This document shows positions 35,929-45,568 of a DNA stretch of 64,000 nt, piece by piece; the first letter of the stretch is position 1; each line of letters starts with the position of its first letter. A program made the translations under genes and the position numbers. This DNA is from an uncultured Pelagibacteraceae bacterium (GTDB lineage Bacteria; Pseudomonadota; Alphaproteobacteria; Pelagibacterales; Pelagibacteraceae), in contig CACONH010000003.1 of the NCBI GenBank assembly GCA_902628495.1, forward strand, positions 42,487 to 106,486, given 5' to 3'. Under the pieces are notes generated by a model. It was not told the DNA's origin. It saw only the letters and a list, made by a program, of their open reading frames with translations, and searched no databases.

Positions 35929-37332
35929 TTAAGTTTTAAAAAAGAACTTTTTACAAATTATTAATATAGATATTAGTTCAACTCTACCGATTATCATAAA
36001 AAACATTAATGATAGTTTTGAAAATAATGATAAATCGTAAAAAGTAAAATTATTAATACCTGAAGTGAATGAGTTAACTGTATTCATTAAAGTTAATATA
36101 GATAGTCTAAATGCATCTTCACTATTAATGCCAGAAATAGTCAACATTAAAGACAATATCGATAATGATAAAATAAAAATTATGACTGATACAAAGTATT
36201 TATAAAAATCATCATTTGAGAAACTTAAGTTAAAAAAAGATAATTTATTTGTGAATAAACTTTTAGGTTTTGAATGAGAAACTAGTTCATTAATTGAAAA
36301 TTTAAATAATAAAAGTAATTTAAAAAATCTTATACCTGAGCTTGTTGAAAAGAAAGAACCCCCTATAATTATTAGGATTAGAAAAATAAAAGACAAATCT
36401 TTAGGAACACTAAGAGAAAAACCAATGTTTGAAATAGAGCTACAAATAGCAAGTAAAATTGATGAGAAATTATCATCAATATTTAAAAAAAGGAAAAAGA
36501 AACTTACTAAGAAAATTAAATACAAACCTAAATATAAGTCTTCCAAAAAAAAATTAATATTTCTTCTATGAAAAAAAACTAAATTATAAGTAAAAAAAAG
36601 ACTAAAAAAAGATACTAACATCATTACGGATAATACAATTTCTTTAAATTTAGTATTGATAATTATATCTAAATTATTTACAGGCATAAAACCCCCCGAT
36701 GAAATTAGAGTTAATGACAAATTAAATGAGTTAAAAGCCCTTAAATCAGATAAGTATAAAACTATAAAAATCGTAATTGTTAATATTAAGTAAACAATAC
36801 TAATTTTAAAACATTGTTTAATGGTTTCGTTAGAGTTAAAATTTATGAAATTTGTTAAGGATTTTTTTAAGTTTTTGTCAAATATATCAATTAAAAGTAT
36901 TATCGATATCAAAAAATACAAACCCCCTAACCATTGTGTAGAGGATCTCCATAATAGTAAACTTTCATCTAAATGTTTAAGATTGTTAAATATTGTAAAA
37001 CCTGTTGATGTAAAACCAGATATGGCTTCAAAGTATGAGTCTATAAAACTAATTTTATTTATAATGAGATAATATGGTATTGAAAGCAATATTGGCAATA
37101 TAAAATAACCTAATACAACAGTTAATATTTTCTGGTATATTGATATTTTTTTTATATTTTTTTTATTAAAAAAAGCAACTGACCCTAATAATAATGAAAC
37201 TATAAAAGTAAAAATAAAGTTATCAATATTAAGATATAATTTAAAATAATAACAATATAAAATATTCAAAAAAGACAATACAGAAATAAATAAAGAAAAT
37301 ATACCTAAGTATAAATGAGTAAAATTAATCAT
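35929..37332 (-). CDS. trkH: TrkH-family potassium uptake channel subunit
   Basis: Ion-conducting subunit of a Trk/Ktr potassium transporter. The 467 residues are very hydrophobic, and four pore-loop-like stretches are visible (SGFTSTGFTIF, SSGGFMPVNN, FFSTSSGIRFFK, SFTSGINNF). The C-terminus is VELISILIICKKFFFK, as in other TrkH proteins. It directly abuts trkA (no gap), so channel and regulator are made together. The ntrYX-trkAH grouping is also seen in other alphaproteobacteria. Confidence 0.92.
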   Translation of the reverse strand: MINFTHLYLGIFSLFISVLSFLNILYCYYFKLYLNIDNFIFTFIVSLLLGSVAFFNKKNIKKISIYQKILTVVLGYFILPILLSIPYYLIINKISFIDSYFEAISGFTSTGFTIFNNLKHLDESLLLWRSSTQWLGGLYFLISIILLIDIFDKNLKKSLTNFINFNSNETIKQCFKISIVYLILTITIFIVLYLSDLRAFNSFNLSLTLISSGGFMPVNNLDIIINTKFKEIVLSVMMLVSFFSLFFTYNLVFFHRRNINFFLEDLYLGLYLIFLVSFFFLFLNIDDNFSSILLAICSSISNIGFSLSVPKDLSFIFLILIIIGGSFFSTSSGIRFFKLLLLFKFSINELVSHSKPKSLFTNKLSFFNLSFSNDDFYKYFVSVIIFILSLSILSLMLTISGINSEDAFRLSILTLMNTVNSFTSGINNFTFYDLSLFSKLSLMFFMIIGRVELISILIICKKFFFKT

Positions 37333-38706
37333 TTATATTGAGCTTATTTGAAAAAGTCTTTCTACTAAAGGAAGTTGATCTCGCTTAGCTAGAAAAACTA
37401 CTATATCTTTTTTTTCAAAAATAAATTTTGATGTTGGAATTATAACATCATCTTTTCTTAAAATAGCCCCTATTCTTATATCATCAGGTAGATTTGAATT
37501 TTTTAACTCTTTGTTTATCAGTTCTGAAGAATCAATTATTTCTGCCTCTATTACCTCAAATTCACCATTTAAAATTGTATATGCTGTTTCAATTGTTCCT
37601 TTATGGACATGTTTTAAAATACTGGAAACTGTATTCATTCTAGGATCAATTAAGTCGTCTATCTTTAAAGAATTTTGTAAAAGTGAGTAATTTGGTTTAT
37701 TAATCAAAGCCATTGTTCTTTTATCTTTTGAAAATTTTTCTACAAGAACACTTACCATCAAATTATCTTCATCATCATTAGTTAATGCTAGAACAGTCTC
37801 GGCATCTTCTATATTTGCTTCTTTCAAAACGTCCTCATCAAGACCATTTCCATTTATTACAAGTGAGTTATTGAGGTTATTAGCTATATGTTCAGCTCTT
37901 TCTTTGTTTTTTTCTACTATTTTAATTCTAACAGCATCCATTGAATTTTCTAAATTTTTTGCAAGATTAAATCCAATATTACCTCCACCAATAATAAGGA
38001 ACTTGTTTGATATTTTTTCATCATGACCAAATGCATCTAAAGTTAATTGCATTTGAGAAGAATTAATTATCACGTATGCCTTATCTAGTTTTTTCATGAC
38101 ATCCTTTTTTTTTAGAAATATGAATTTTTCATTTCTAATTACACCAAGTATATTTGCTTCGAGTTTAGAAAATTTTTTAGTTATGTCCTCCAATTTAATA
38201 TCTATAAGAGGGCAATTATCATCGACATCTATTTCTAATAATCTTATTTTATTATCTGCAAAAGTAACATTATCAAGTGCTCCTGGAGCCTCTAATTTTC
38301 TTTGAATAGATTTAGCAATCTCAACCTCGGGTGATATTATTACATCGATTGGTAAATTGTCTATGCTATAAACTTTAGAAAATTTTGTATCTAAATATTC
38401 TTGAGATCTAATTCTTGCAATCTTTTTTGAAATTTTAAACACAGAAAATGCAATCTGGCAAATCAACATATTTATTTCATCACTTCTAGTGACTGCAATA
38501 ATCATGTCAGCCTCCTCAGCATTTGCTTTCTCAAGAACGGTTGGAAAAGTTGCCTTTCCGACTATAGATTTTACATCTAATTCCTCGTTTATTTTTTGGA
38601 TATCCTCACTAGACTGATCTATTACAGTTATCGAATGATCTTGCTCAGAGAGAAGTTTAGCTATTGTATAGCCAACTCTACCAGCTCCACAAATTATAAT
38701 ATTCAT
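37333..38706 (-). CDS. trkA: Trk potassium transporter NAD-binding regulatory protein
   Basis: Cytoplasmic gating subunit of the Trk system. The 457 residues show two RCK units, each with a Rossmann nucleotide site (IICGAGRVGYTIAKLL at the N-terminus and LIIGGGNIGFNLAKNL mid-protein) followed by a TrkA-C domain. Conserved VTRSDEINMLICQIA and LTNDDEDNLMVS match the family. It shares one base with ntrX and abuts trkH. Confidence 0.95.
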   Translation of the reverse strand: MNIIICGAGRVGYTIAKLLSEQDHSITVIDQSSEDIQKINEELDVKSIVGKATFPTVLEKANAEEADMIIAVTRSDEINMLICQIAFSVFKISKKIARIRSQEYLDTKFSKVYSIDNLPIDVIISPEVEIAKSIQRKLEAPGALDNVTFADNKIRLLEIDVDDNCPLIDIKLEDITKKFSKLEANILGVIRNEKFIFLKKKDVMKKLDKAYVIINSSQMQLTLDAFGHDEKISNKFLIIGGGNIGFNLAKNLENSMDAVRIKIVEKNKERAEHIANNLNNSLVINGNGLDEDVLKEANIEDAETVLALTNDDEDNLMVSVLVEKFSKDKRTMALINKPNYSLLQNSLKIDDLIDPRMNTVSSILKHVHKGTIETAYTILNGEFEVIEAEIIDSSELINKELKNSNLPDDIRIGAILRKDDVIIPTSKFIFEKKDIVVFLAKRDQLPLVERLFQISSI

Positions 38707-40058
38707 TAATTTAAATCCTTCACACCAAGATCTTTTAACTTTCTATGTAAAGCAGAACGCTCCATTCCCACAAATTTAGCTGTTTTTGAGACATTACCTC
38801 CAAATTTTTTAAGTTGAGTAGTTAAATAATCTTTTTCAAAATTTTCTCTTGCTTCTTTAAGAGGTACAGAAAAATTACTTTCACTATAAACTTCATCTTC
38901 CTCCTGCTTAATTGATTCCTTTATTATTGCAGATATTTTATCATTATTATTATTTGCTAAAATAGCAACACGCTCAATTAAATTTCTTAATTCCCTAACA
39001 TTTCCTGGCCAAGTGTGATTAATAAGATATGAATTATCTCCTCTAATATTCAATTTTTTTAAGTTATAAGAACTGGATATTTTATTTGAAAAATAATCTA
39101 CTAATAAAGGAATATCCTCCACTCTTTTAGATAAAGGTTCAATTATTATTTGAAATACATTTAGTCTATAGAATAAATCTTCATGAAAATTTCCAAGTTT
39201 TATTTCGTTAATTATATTTTTACTTGATGTGCAAATTATTCGCACGTCAACTTTTACATCATGGTTACCATTTATTCTTTTAAATTTTTGATCAGTCAAA
39301 ACTCTAAGAATTTTCGACTGAGTTTCTAATGGAATTTCAGAAATTTCATCAATTAATAACGTTCCACCAGTTGCTTTTTCTAATGAACCATAAGAAATCG
39401 ATCCATTGTTTTTTTCTTCACCAAATAATTCAGATTCGTATTTTTTTACATCAAGTAACGCGCCATTTAAGATTACAAAGGGATATTTATTTCTCTTAGA
39501 TAATTTATGAATTTTTCTTGCTACTAATTCCTTTCCTGATCCCGTTGGACCAAGGATAAAGACTCTACTGTCTGAGTTTGATAGCTTTTCAATTTGTTCC
39601 TTTATTTTTAAAATATTTGAACTATTTCCGACTAATTCAAATGAATGAAATAACTTGGTTTCAAGCTCTTTATTCTGGTTTTTTAAATTAAAGTTTTCTA
39701 CTGCTCTGTTAACAAAATTCATTAGTCTATCCTGGTCAAAAGGTTTTTCTATAAATTCAAAAGCACCATTTTTTAAAGATTTAATAGCCATTTCAATATT
39801 AGCGTGTCCGGAAATTATTATTACAGGAATATCTTTATTTTTTTTTTTAATATGAGAAAGCAGTTCGATTCCATCATTGTCACCCTTATCAAGCTTTACA
39901 TCAATTATTGCTACATCTGGTAATTTTTTATCTATTTCTTTAAGAGCTTGATTGTAATTTGCTGCAACTCTAGTTTTATATCCAGTCTCATTTATTAAAT
40001 CTCTGATAATATTTCTAATATCAGGATTGTCATCGATAATTAATATTTCAGCTGACAT
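38706..40058 (-). CDS. ntrX: Response regulator NtrX, sigma-54 AAA+ type without the GAFTGA loop
   Basis: Partner of the NtrY kinase. The 450 residues have a receiver domain with phospho-acceptor Asp53 (IIDVKL), an AAA+ domain with Walker A GPTGSGKE (170-177) and a Walker B-like TLLIDEIS, and a C-terminal Fis-type helix-turn-helix (GGNVSKTAKFVGMERSALHRK). Where sigma-54 activators have GAFTGA, this reads ELFGEEKNNGSISYGSLEKA, so it should not remodel sigma-54 holoenzyme. NtrX proteins without GAFTGA are known in some alphaproteobacteria. It overlaps ntrY by 11 bases. Confidence 0.92.
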   Translation of the reverse strand: MSAEILIIDDNPDIRNIIRDLINETGYKTRVAANYNQALKEIDKKLPDVAIIDVKLDKGDNDGIELLSHIKKKNKDIPVIIISGHANIEMAIKSLKNGAFEFIEKPFDQDRLMNFVNRAVENFNLKNQNKELETKLFHSFELVGNSSNILKIKEQIEKLSNSDSRVFILGPTGSGKELVARKIHKLSKRNKYPFVILNGALLDVKKYESELFGEEKNNGSISYGSLEKATGGTLLIDEISEIPLETQSKILRVLTDQKFKRINGNHDVKVDVRIICTSSKNIINEIKLGNFHEDLFYRLNVFQIIIEPLSKRVEDIPLLVDYFSNKISSSYNLKKLNIRGDNSYLINHTWPGNVRELRNLIERVAILANNNNDKISAIIKESIKQEEDEVYSESNFSVPLKEARENFEKDYLTTQLKKFGGNVSKTAKFVGMERSALHRKLKDLGVKDLN

Positions 40059-41832
40059 TTATTTTTGGAAAAATTATTTTAATTTTTGCACCTTTATTGT
40101 AATTTAAAAATTCAATAGTACCATTATGATCATTTATTATTTTTACAACTATTGATAAACCTAGACCACTACCATTTTTTTTTGTAGTAAAATATGGTTT
40201 AGATATTTCCGGTAAATTTGTAATATTAAATCCAGTACCATTATCAATAATTAAGATTTCTATATAATCATTAATTTGACCAATTTCTATAATGATTTTT
40301 TTAATAAATTCATTGTTTTTTTGATGTTTTTCATTCAAACTTTCTATGGAATTTTTAATTAGATTAACAAAGACACGACTGATTTGCTCTCTATCTGCCT
40401 TAATTAAAATATTATCATCACAATTGAATTCTATTTGAATAGTATCGTCATTTATTTTCATTAGTTTTAAACAATCCTCAACAATCTTTTTTAAATTAGT
40501 TTTTTTAAAAATTGGTTTGGGCATTCTTGCAAAATCTGAAAATTCATTTACTAATTTTTCAATCAATTTTACTTGTTTGTTAATAGTTTTGACTTTATCA
40601 TTAAAAGATATTTTATTATTTTCATCTAAAAAATCTGAATATTTATTCTTCAAACTATCAATTATTAATTGAATTGGTGTTAAAGGATTTTTTATTTCAT
40701 GTGCAATTTTTCTTGCAACATTTTCCCAAGCATCGTGTCTTTCATTTGCTAATAATTTATTTTGCTGAGTTTTTAGTCTATCAATCATTAAATTAAAGTT
40801 TTTGTTTAGTTTTTCTAATTCTTTGTCAGTTTTAATTTCTGGAACTTTTGAATTTAAATTGCCTTTACCAATACTGTTTGATGCAGAAATAAGATTATTA
40901 ATCGATACAAAAAATCTTGATGAAAAACGTATTGCTATTGAAATAGATAAAAACAACAACAGTGTAACCACTATCATATAAATTATTGCAAATGAAATTT
41001 TGATTCCTGTTCTTTTTTCCTGAACTGTATAATAAAAACTAATAGCATCTTTTGACTCAGTCAGGTACCTTGATATTTTTGGATCTAAAAATTTTACAAC
41101 ATATACAAATGTGTTGTCATAATTTGTCAATCTCATTAGTGCAGCAGAAGTATTTTCATAAGCATTGAGTATTTTTAATGGCCTGTCGTCATTCTGAACC
41201 ATTTTAAGTGCTTCTTTAGATGGAGGTTGGTATAAATTTTTTCTTATATAATTTGATAAAATTAATTTACCTTCACTATTAACAAGAAATATCCCGTCTA
41301 GATCTCTAATGATTTTTTGCGTGTTCAAAAAATTAGCAAATTGTTTTTTATTGTTTTCAAAAATGTTAATATTTTTATTTAAATCAAAAGCCACCAACAC
41401 TATATCTGATTCAATTTTATTTCTTACATCGATAACGTAGTTTTGAGCAATACGATAAGAGTTGTCTACTGCTGTTGTGATCTTTTTATCAAAATATTTT
41501 TCTACTGCAAAAGAAAATAAGAAAAGAGAGAAGGCTGATATGAGTATAGACGGTATAAGTGTGAATAATGAAAAAAAGGTAATATACTTTCTATTAGCTC
41601 TAGATCCTTCTACGACTATTTCACTTTTTATTGAATTTTTGACTTCCAGAAAAATAAATAAAAAAAATATTATTAATAAAACAATATTAGACAATAAAAG
41701 ATATTGTAAATTCTCATCATTAAGTTTAATGAAACTTTTATCTAAAAAAGTTAAAAAGGTTATAAAACCTAATAATAATGTGATAAAAAAAATTACAACT
41801 ATAAATAAGTTTTTTTTAATGAAATTTAGCAT
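40048..41832 (-). CDS. ntrY: Membrane sensor histidine kinase NtrY
   Basis: Senses an unknown signal and phosphorylates NtrX. The 594 residues have N-terminal membrane helices (about 8-28, 46-62, 84-110), an extracytoplasmic region, another helix (280-302), a HAMP-like stretch, the phospho-acceptor His378 in ARKIAHEIKNPLTP, and the ATPase domain with NLIKNSIESL, DNGTGFN and GSGLGLS. Typical NtrY is longer (around 750) with a PAS domain before the kinase core; I see no PAS here. It is divergent from ispDF across 30 bases. Confidence 0.93.
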   Translation of the reverse strand: MLNFIKKNLFIVVIFFITLLLGFITFLTFLDKSFIKLNDENLQYLLLSNIVLLIIFFLFIFLEVKNSIKSEIVVEGSRANRKYITFFSLFTLIPSILISAFSLFLFSFAVEKYFDKKITTAVDNSYRIAQNYVIDVRNKIESDIVLVAFDLNKNINIFENNKKQFANFLNTQKIIRDLDGIFLVNSEGKLILSNYIRKNLYQPPSKEALKMVQNDDRPLKILNAYENTSAALMRLTNYDNTFVYVVKFLDPKISRYLTESKDAISFYYTVQEKRTGIKISFAIIYMIVVTLLLFLSISIAIRFSSRFFVSINNLISASNSIGKGNLNSKVPEIKTDKELEKLNKNFNLMIDRLKTQQNKLLANERHDAWENVARKIAHEIKNPLTPIQLIIDSLKNKYSDFLDENNKISFNDKVKTINKQVKLIEKLVNEFSDFARMPKPIFKKTNLKKIVEDCLKLMKINDDTIQIEFNCDDNILIKADREQISRVFVNLIKNSIESLNEKHQKNNEFIKKIIIEIGQINDYIEILIIDNGTGFNITNLPEISKPYFTTKKNGSGLGLSIVVKIINDHNGTIEFLNYNKGAKIKIIFPKINVS

Positions 41833-41862
41833 TATGTTTAAAATAAAAATTCATAAAATTAA

Positions 41863-42978
41863 ATGAATAACTGTTTTATAATATTAGCTGCTGGTAAAAG
41901 TAATAGATTTAAATCTAAAACCCCAAAACCGTTTATTCAATATAATGGTGATATACTAATTAAACATTCTATAAATAAGGCAATTTTATCGAAAAAATTC
42001 TCAAAAATAGTGGTTGCCGTCAATAAAAATCACAAAAAATACCTCAAAAAAATAAAATTAAATAAAGTACAATTTGTTAATGGAGGCAAAACTAGAGCTG
42101 ATTCTGCAAGAAATTGTCTAAGTTATGTTAAAAAATATAAACCAAAACATGTATTTATCCATGATGCTGCAAGACCAAATTTTTCAGTAAATTTAATAAT
42201 TAAATTAATAAAAGCTTTAAAATTTAATGATGGAGCTATTCCTGTCATTCAAAGTATTGACACTCCAAAACTAAAAAATAATACAAAGATACATAACCTA
42301 GACAGAAAAAAAATTTTTTTTTCTCAAACGCCCCAGGCATTTAGATACAAAGTTCTTATGGAATTACAAAATAAAATAGATGAAGAAACTACGGATGATT
42401 CGAGTCTTTTAATCACCGCAAATAAAAAAATTAAATTAATTAAAGGTGAAGAGACAAATAATAAAATAACTACTTTAAAAGACACAACAGAAAACAAAGT
42501 ATTTTATGGGATTGGTTTTGATGTGCATAGATTAGTTCCCGGAAAAAAAATGTATCTCGGTGGAATTAAAGTTAAATCAAAATTAGGTACATTGGGTCAC
42601 TCAGATGGCGATCCTATTCTTCATGCTATAACAGATGCAATTCTAGGTGCATGCAGGATGGGAGACATAGGAGAAAGATTCTCAGATAAAAGTAAGAAAT
42701 ATAAAGATATAAGATCCACTATATTATTAAATAAAGTCATAAAAGATATTAAATCAAAAAATTTTGATATTAATAATATTGATATAAATGTTATTACTCA
42801 AACACCTAAACTGAAAAAACTTAAAAAAAAAATAATTTTATCAATCTCAAAATTATGTAGGATTAATAAGAACAAGATAAATTTAAAAGGGAAAACTGCT
42901 GAAAAACTCGGTGTTATAGGCAGAGAAAAAGCCATTGCCTGTGAAGTAATCGCATCAATAAAAAAAAATTATGATTAA
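41863..42978 (+). CDS. ispDF: Bifunctional IspD/IspF enzyme of the MEP isoprenoid pathway
   Basis: Fusion of CTP:MEP cytidylyltransferase (IspD, about 1-210) and 2-C-methylerythritol cyclodiphosphate synthase (IspF, about 215-371). IspD shows ILAAGKSNRFKSKTPKPF, HDAARPNFS and QTPQAFRY. IspF shows GIGFDVHRL (metal Asp/His), LGHSDGDPILHAITDA and GERFSD. The fusion is common in alphaproteobacteria and joins two non-consecutive steps. It is divergent from ntrY and overlaps pgpA by 8 bases. Confidence 0.95.
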   Translation: MNNCFIILAAGKSNRFKSKTPKPFIQYNGDILIKHSINKAILSKKFSKIVVAVNKNHKKYLKKIKLNKVQFVNGGKTRADSARNCLSYVKKYKPKHVFIHDAARPNFSVNLIIKLIKALKFNDGAIPVIQSIDTPKLKNNTKIHNLDRKKIFFSQTPQAFRYKVLMELQNKIDEETTDDSSLLITANKKIKLIKGEETNNKITTLKDTTENKVFYGIGFDVHRLVPGKKMYLGGIKVKSKLGTLGHSDGDPILHAITDAILGACRMGDIGERFSDKSKKYKDIRSTILLNKVIKDIKSKNFDINNIDINVITQTPKLKKLKKKIILSISKLCRINKNKINLKGKTAEKLGVIGREKAIACEVIASIKKNYD

Positions 42979-43471
42979 AAAATTAGGTAAATTAATTTTG
43001 ACCATGTTTAATATAGGTAAGTTAGGAAAGTTCCCAGGAACCATTGCCTCAGCTATTACCTCATTTCTTTATATACTTTTTTTTTATCTTAAAGTTAACT
43101 ATTTGACTTTATTTTTAATTTTTTTACTTCTTTTGTTAGTATCTATTTATCTTATAAATCTTTTAAAGGATGAATTTGAAGAAATAGACTCGAAAGAAAT
43201 TGTAATTGATGAATATTTAGGTCAATCTATACCAATATTATTTTTTTATGTAATTCTATTTGAAGCATCAGTATCAATAAATTTTTTTATGATAATAGTA
43301 TTAATTTCATTCATTGGTTTTAGGTTTTTTGATATTCTTAAACCTTATCCTATAAGTTATATAGACAATAATTATAAAAATGGTTTTGGTGTTGTATTTG
43401 ATGATATTGTAGCAGGAATTTTTACGACCATTGTATTATATATATTTATTATTATTTATGACAAATTCTAA
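42971..43471 (+). CDS. pgpA: Phosphatidylglycerophosphatase A
   Basis: Dephosphorylates phosphatidylglycerophosphate to phosphatidylglycerol in the inner membrane. The 166 residues have the PgpA N-terminal motif GKLGKFPGTIASAIT, acidic EEIDSKEIVIDEYLGQ (metal-binding region), RFFDILKPYPISYIDN and a final GFGVVFDDIVAGIFT. Several hydrophobic segments fit a membrane enzyme. It overlaps ispDF by 8 and pncC by 14 bases; the ispDF-pgpA-cinA order is typical of alphaproteobacteria. Confidence 0.93.
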   Translation: MIKKLGKLILTMFNIGKLGKFPGTIASAITSFLYILFFYLKVNYLTLFLIFLLLLLVSIYLINLLKDEFEEIDSKEIVIDEYLGQSIPILFFYVILFEASVSINFFMIIVLISFIGFRFFDILKPYPISYIDNNYKNGFGVVFDDIVAGIFTTIVLYIFIIIYDKF

Positions 43472-43928
43472 AAAGTTAATAAATTTATTGAAAAAAAAGA
43501 AACTTAAAATTAGTTTTGCTGAGTCTTGTACAGGTGGGCTCATGTCAAGTATTATTACATCTAACAGTGGTTCATCAAAAGTTTTTGATTTGAGTCTTGT
43601 TACTTACTCAAATCAAGCTAAGCAAAATATACTTAAAGTCCCAAATAAAGTTATAAAAAAATATGGCGCAGTTAGCGTTCAATGTTGTTTATCTATGGTT
43701 AATAATTTAAGCAAAATTAGTAATAGTCATATAAACATTTCTATTACAGGAATTGCAGGACCAAAAGGTGGTACAAAAAAAAAGCCTGTTGGCTTGGTTT
43801 TTATTGGATTAAAATTTAAAAAAAAAACATTTGTAAATAAGTATTTATTTAAGAATAAATCGAGAATTAATTTTCAAAAAATAACTGTTAATAAAGTTAT
43901 AAAAACAGTTTTATCTGTTGTTAAATAA
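43458..43928 (+). CDS. pncC: Nicotinamide-nucleotide amidase (CinA C-terminal family)
   Basis: Deamidates nicotinamide mononucleotide in NAD recycling; also called CinA-like. I start at MTNSKKLINLL (43458), giving 156 residues, because the ORF-track start adds hydrophobic residues encoded by pgpA. Core motifs are ISFAESCTGGLMSS with the catalytic Ser, VTYSNQAK and SITGIAGPKGGTKKKPVGLVF (partly quoted). It is the stand-alone C-terminal domain, not full-length CinA. It overlaps pgpA by 14 bases and converges on the coq10-like gene with an 18-base overlap. Confidence 0.92.
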   Translation: MTNSKKLINLLKKKKLKISFAESCTGGLMSSIITSNSGSSKVFDLSLVTYSNQAKQNILKVPNKVIKKYGAVSVQCCLSMVNNLSKISNSHINISITGIAGPKGGTKKKPVGLVFIGLKFKKKTFVNKYLFKNKSRINFQKITVNKVIKTVLSVVK

Positions 43929-44360
43929 CTCTTCTGCTCTTTTTTGAAAAGCATCGGCTATTTTATCGAGGCCATACTTAAAAGATTTGGACATCAAAAT
44001 ATTAAGAAATTTATTTTTTAATTCAAAATCAACATCAAATGAAACTTCTGTTAATTTACCTGTTTTTTTAAATTGCCATTTATTATCAAGATATTTTAGA
44101 GGACCATCTATATTTTTAACAAGTATAATATCATCTTTTTTAATATACTTTACATCACTTTTATAAGTATCCTTAAATGGTCCTTTACCAATTGTTAAGT
44201 CTGCTATAATAAATTGATTGTCATTATCTAGATTTTTTTCATAAATTTTTGCATTTAAACAATAAGGGATAAATTTTGGATAATCTTCAATATTTAAGAC
44301 AAGATTAATTAAATCTTCTTTTGAACAATTAATGGTTCTCTTTACTGATGCTTTTGGCAT
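43911..44360 (-). CDS. START-like ubiquinone-binding protein (Coq10/RatA family)
   Basis: The 149 residues form a single polyketide cyclase/START-type domain: [20 protein letters not shown] (quoted in part), [34 protein letters not shown] and the final helix [15 protein letters not shown]. Family members bind ubiquinone and support respiration (Coq10); the RatA name refers to a toxin role claimed in E. coli. It overlaps lipA by 32 bases, unusually long, but the start MPKASVKR fits the family. It is convergent with pncC, overlapping 18 bases. Confidence 0.88.
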   Translation of the reverse strand: MPKASVKRTINCSKEDLINLVLNIEDYPKFIPYCLNAKIYEKNLDNDNQFIIADLTIGKGPFKDTYKSDVKYIKKDDIILVKNIDGPLKYLDNKWQFKKTGKLTEVSFDVDFELKNKFLNILMSKSFKYGLDKIADAFQKRAEELFNNR

Positions 44361-45279
44361 TAATTAGTTTTCTATTTTTCTTTAAAAGAGCAAAATCTTC
44401 ATCAGCATGATATGAAGATCTGGTTAATGGTGATGATGAAACTAATAAAAATCCTTTAGCTTTGGCAATGGTTTCCAATTCTTTAAATTCAATTGGATCA
44501 TAATATCTTTGCAAAGGAAAATGTTTTACTGATGGTTGTAAATATTGACCAACAGTTAAAAAATCAACTTTAGCAGATCTCAAGTCATCCATGACTTGAA
44601 TAATTTCGTCTTTGGTTTCACCCATACCAACCATGATTCCAGATTTTGTAAATATATTTTCATCAACTATTTTTGTATTTTTAAGCAACTCAAGTGATGC
44701 AAAATATCTAGAACCAGGTCTAACTTTTAAATATAAACTTGGGACAGTTTCGATATTATGGTTGAACACATCTGGTTTTGCGTCTAAAACTTTTTTATAA
44801 GCTTCACCTTTTCTAAGAAAATCAGGGGTTAAAACTTCAATAGTTGTATTAGGATTTTCTTTTCTTGTTTCTATAATTGTTTCATAAAAATGATTTGATC
44901 CTCCATCATCTAAGTCATCTCTATCAACTGAAGTTATAACAACATGTCTCAAATTAAGTTTTTTAACAGCCAAAGATATTTTTTTTGGTTCCAAAGGATC
45001 TAGTTTATTCGGCCTACCTGTTTTTACATCACAAAACGCACAAGCCCTTGTGCAAGTGTCTCCCATAATCATAAATGTTGCGTGTCTTTTGCTCCAGCAT
45101 TCAGTAATATTTGGGCAATTAGCTTCTTGGCAGACTGTGACTAAGTTATTTTGATTTACAACGCTTTTTGTTAAGAAAAATTCTCGACTATTGGTAAGTT
45201 TAGATCTAATCCATTCAGGTTTTTTTTTAATTGGATTAATGGGGTTTTTTTGTTTTTCAGGATGTCTAAATTTACTCAT
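44329..45279 (-). CDS. lipA: Lipoyl synthase
   Basis: Radical SAM enzyme that inserts two sulfurs into octanoyl-protein to make lipoate. The 316 residues contain the auxiliary cluster motif [12 protein letters not shown], the radical SAM motif [10 protein letters not shown] and the substrate region RYFASLE, plus the late Arg-Ser-Ser-Tyr ([12 protein letters not shown]) with the third-cluster serine ligand. It overlaps ftsB by 8 bases. The pyruvate dehydrogenase genes often found just upstream in alphaproteobacteria are not here. Confidence 0.96.
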   Translation of the reverse strand: MSKFRHPEKQKNPINPIKKKPEWIRSKLTNSREFFLTKSVVNQNNLVTVCQEANCPNITECWSKRHATFMIMGDTCTRACAFCDVKTGRPNKLDPLEPKKISLAVKKLNLRHVVITSVDRDDLDDGGSNHFYETIIETRKENPNTTIEVLTPDFLRKGEAYKKVLDAKPDVFNHNIETVPSLYLKVRPGSRYFASLELLKNTKIVDENIFTKSGIMVGMGETKDEIIQVMDDLRSAKVDFLTVGQYLQPSVKHFPLQRYYDPIEFKELETIAKAKGFLLVSSSPLTRSSYHADEDFALLKKNRKLINAKSISKENH

Positions 45280-45568
45280 TTTTAATTATATAAACTGTTT
45301 CGCCTTTATTACCTAATAAAAATTTGTCACGTAACAAAATCTCAATATAATCAGTATCTAAATTATCACTTAAGAGAATATTTGATTTTTCTAATTCTTC
45401 AATTTCTTGCTTAATTAATTTTTCTTTATTTTTAAGTTTAGTTAAATAATTTCTTTTCTCAAAATATGAAAATAAACCTCTATTTCCACCAAGCAGATTT
45501 AAAATAAAGTATAAAATTAATAAAATAGGAATAATAAATAGAAGTTTGTTTTTAATCTTTTTTAACAT
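45272..45568 (-). CDS. ftsB: FtsB/DivIC-type septum formation initiator
   Basis: Small bitopic cell-division protein. The 98 residues have one membrane helix ([18 protein letters not shown], about 9-26), then [16 protein letters not shown], a coiled coil ([20 protein letters not shown]) and [20 protein letters not shown], the standard septum initiator layout. It follows eno with a 7-base overlap, the usual alphaproteobacterial position. The assignment rests on layout and context since the family is poorly conserved. Confidence 0.85.
   Translation of the reverse strand: MLKKIKNKLLFIIPILLILYFILNLLGGNRGLFSYFEKRNYLTKLKNKEKLIKQEIEELEKSNILLSDNLDTDYIEILLRDKFLLGNKGETVYIIKNE

Noticed and set aside
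43911-44360. RatA toxin call for the START-domain protein
   Set aside because: Similarity to E. coli RatA is shared by the whole Coq10 ubiquinone-binding family, there is no antitoxin-like partner, and the gene sits in a housekeeping operon.
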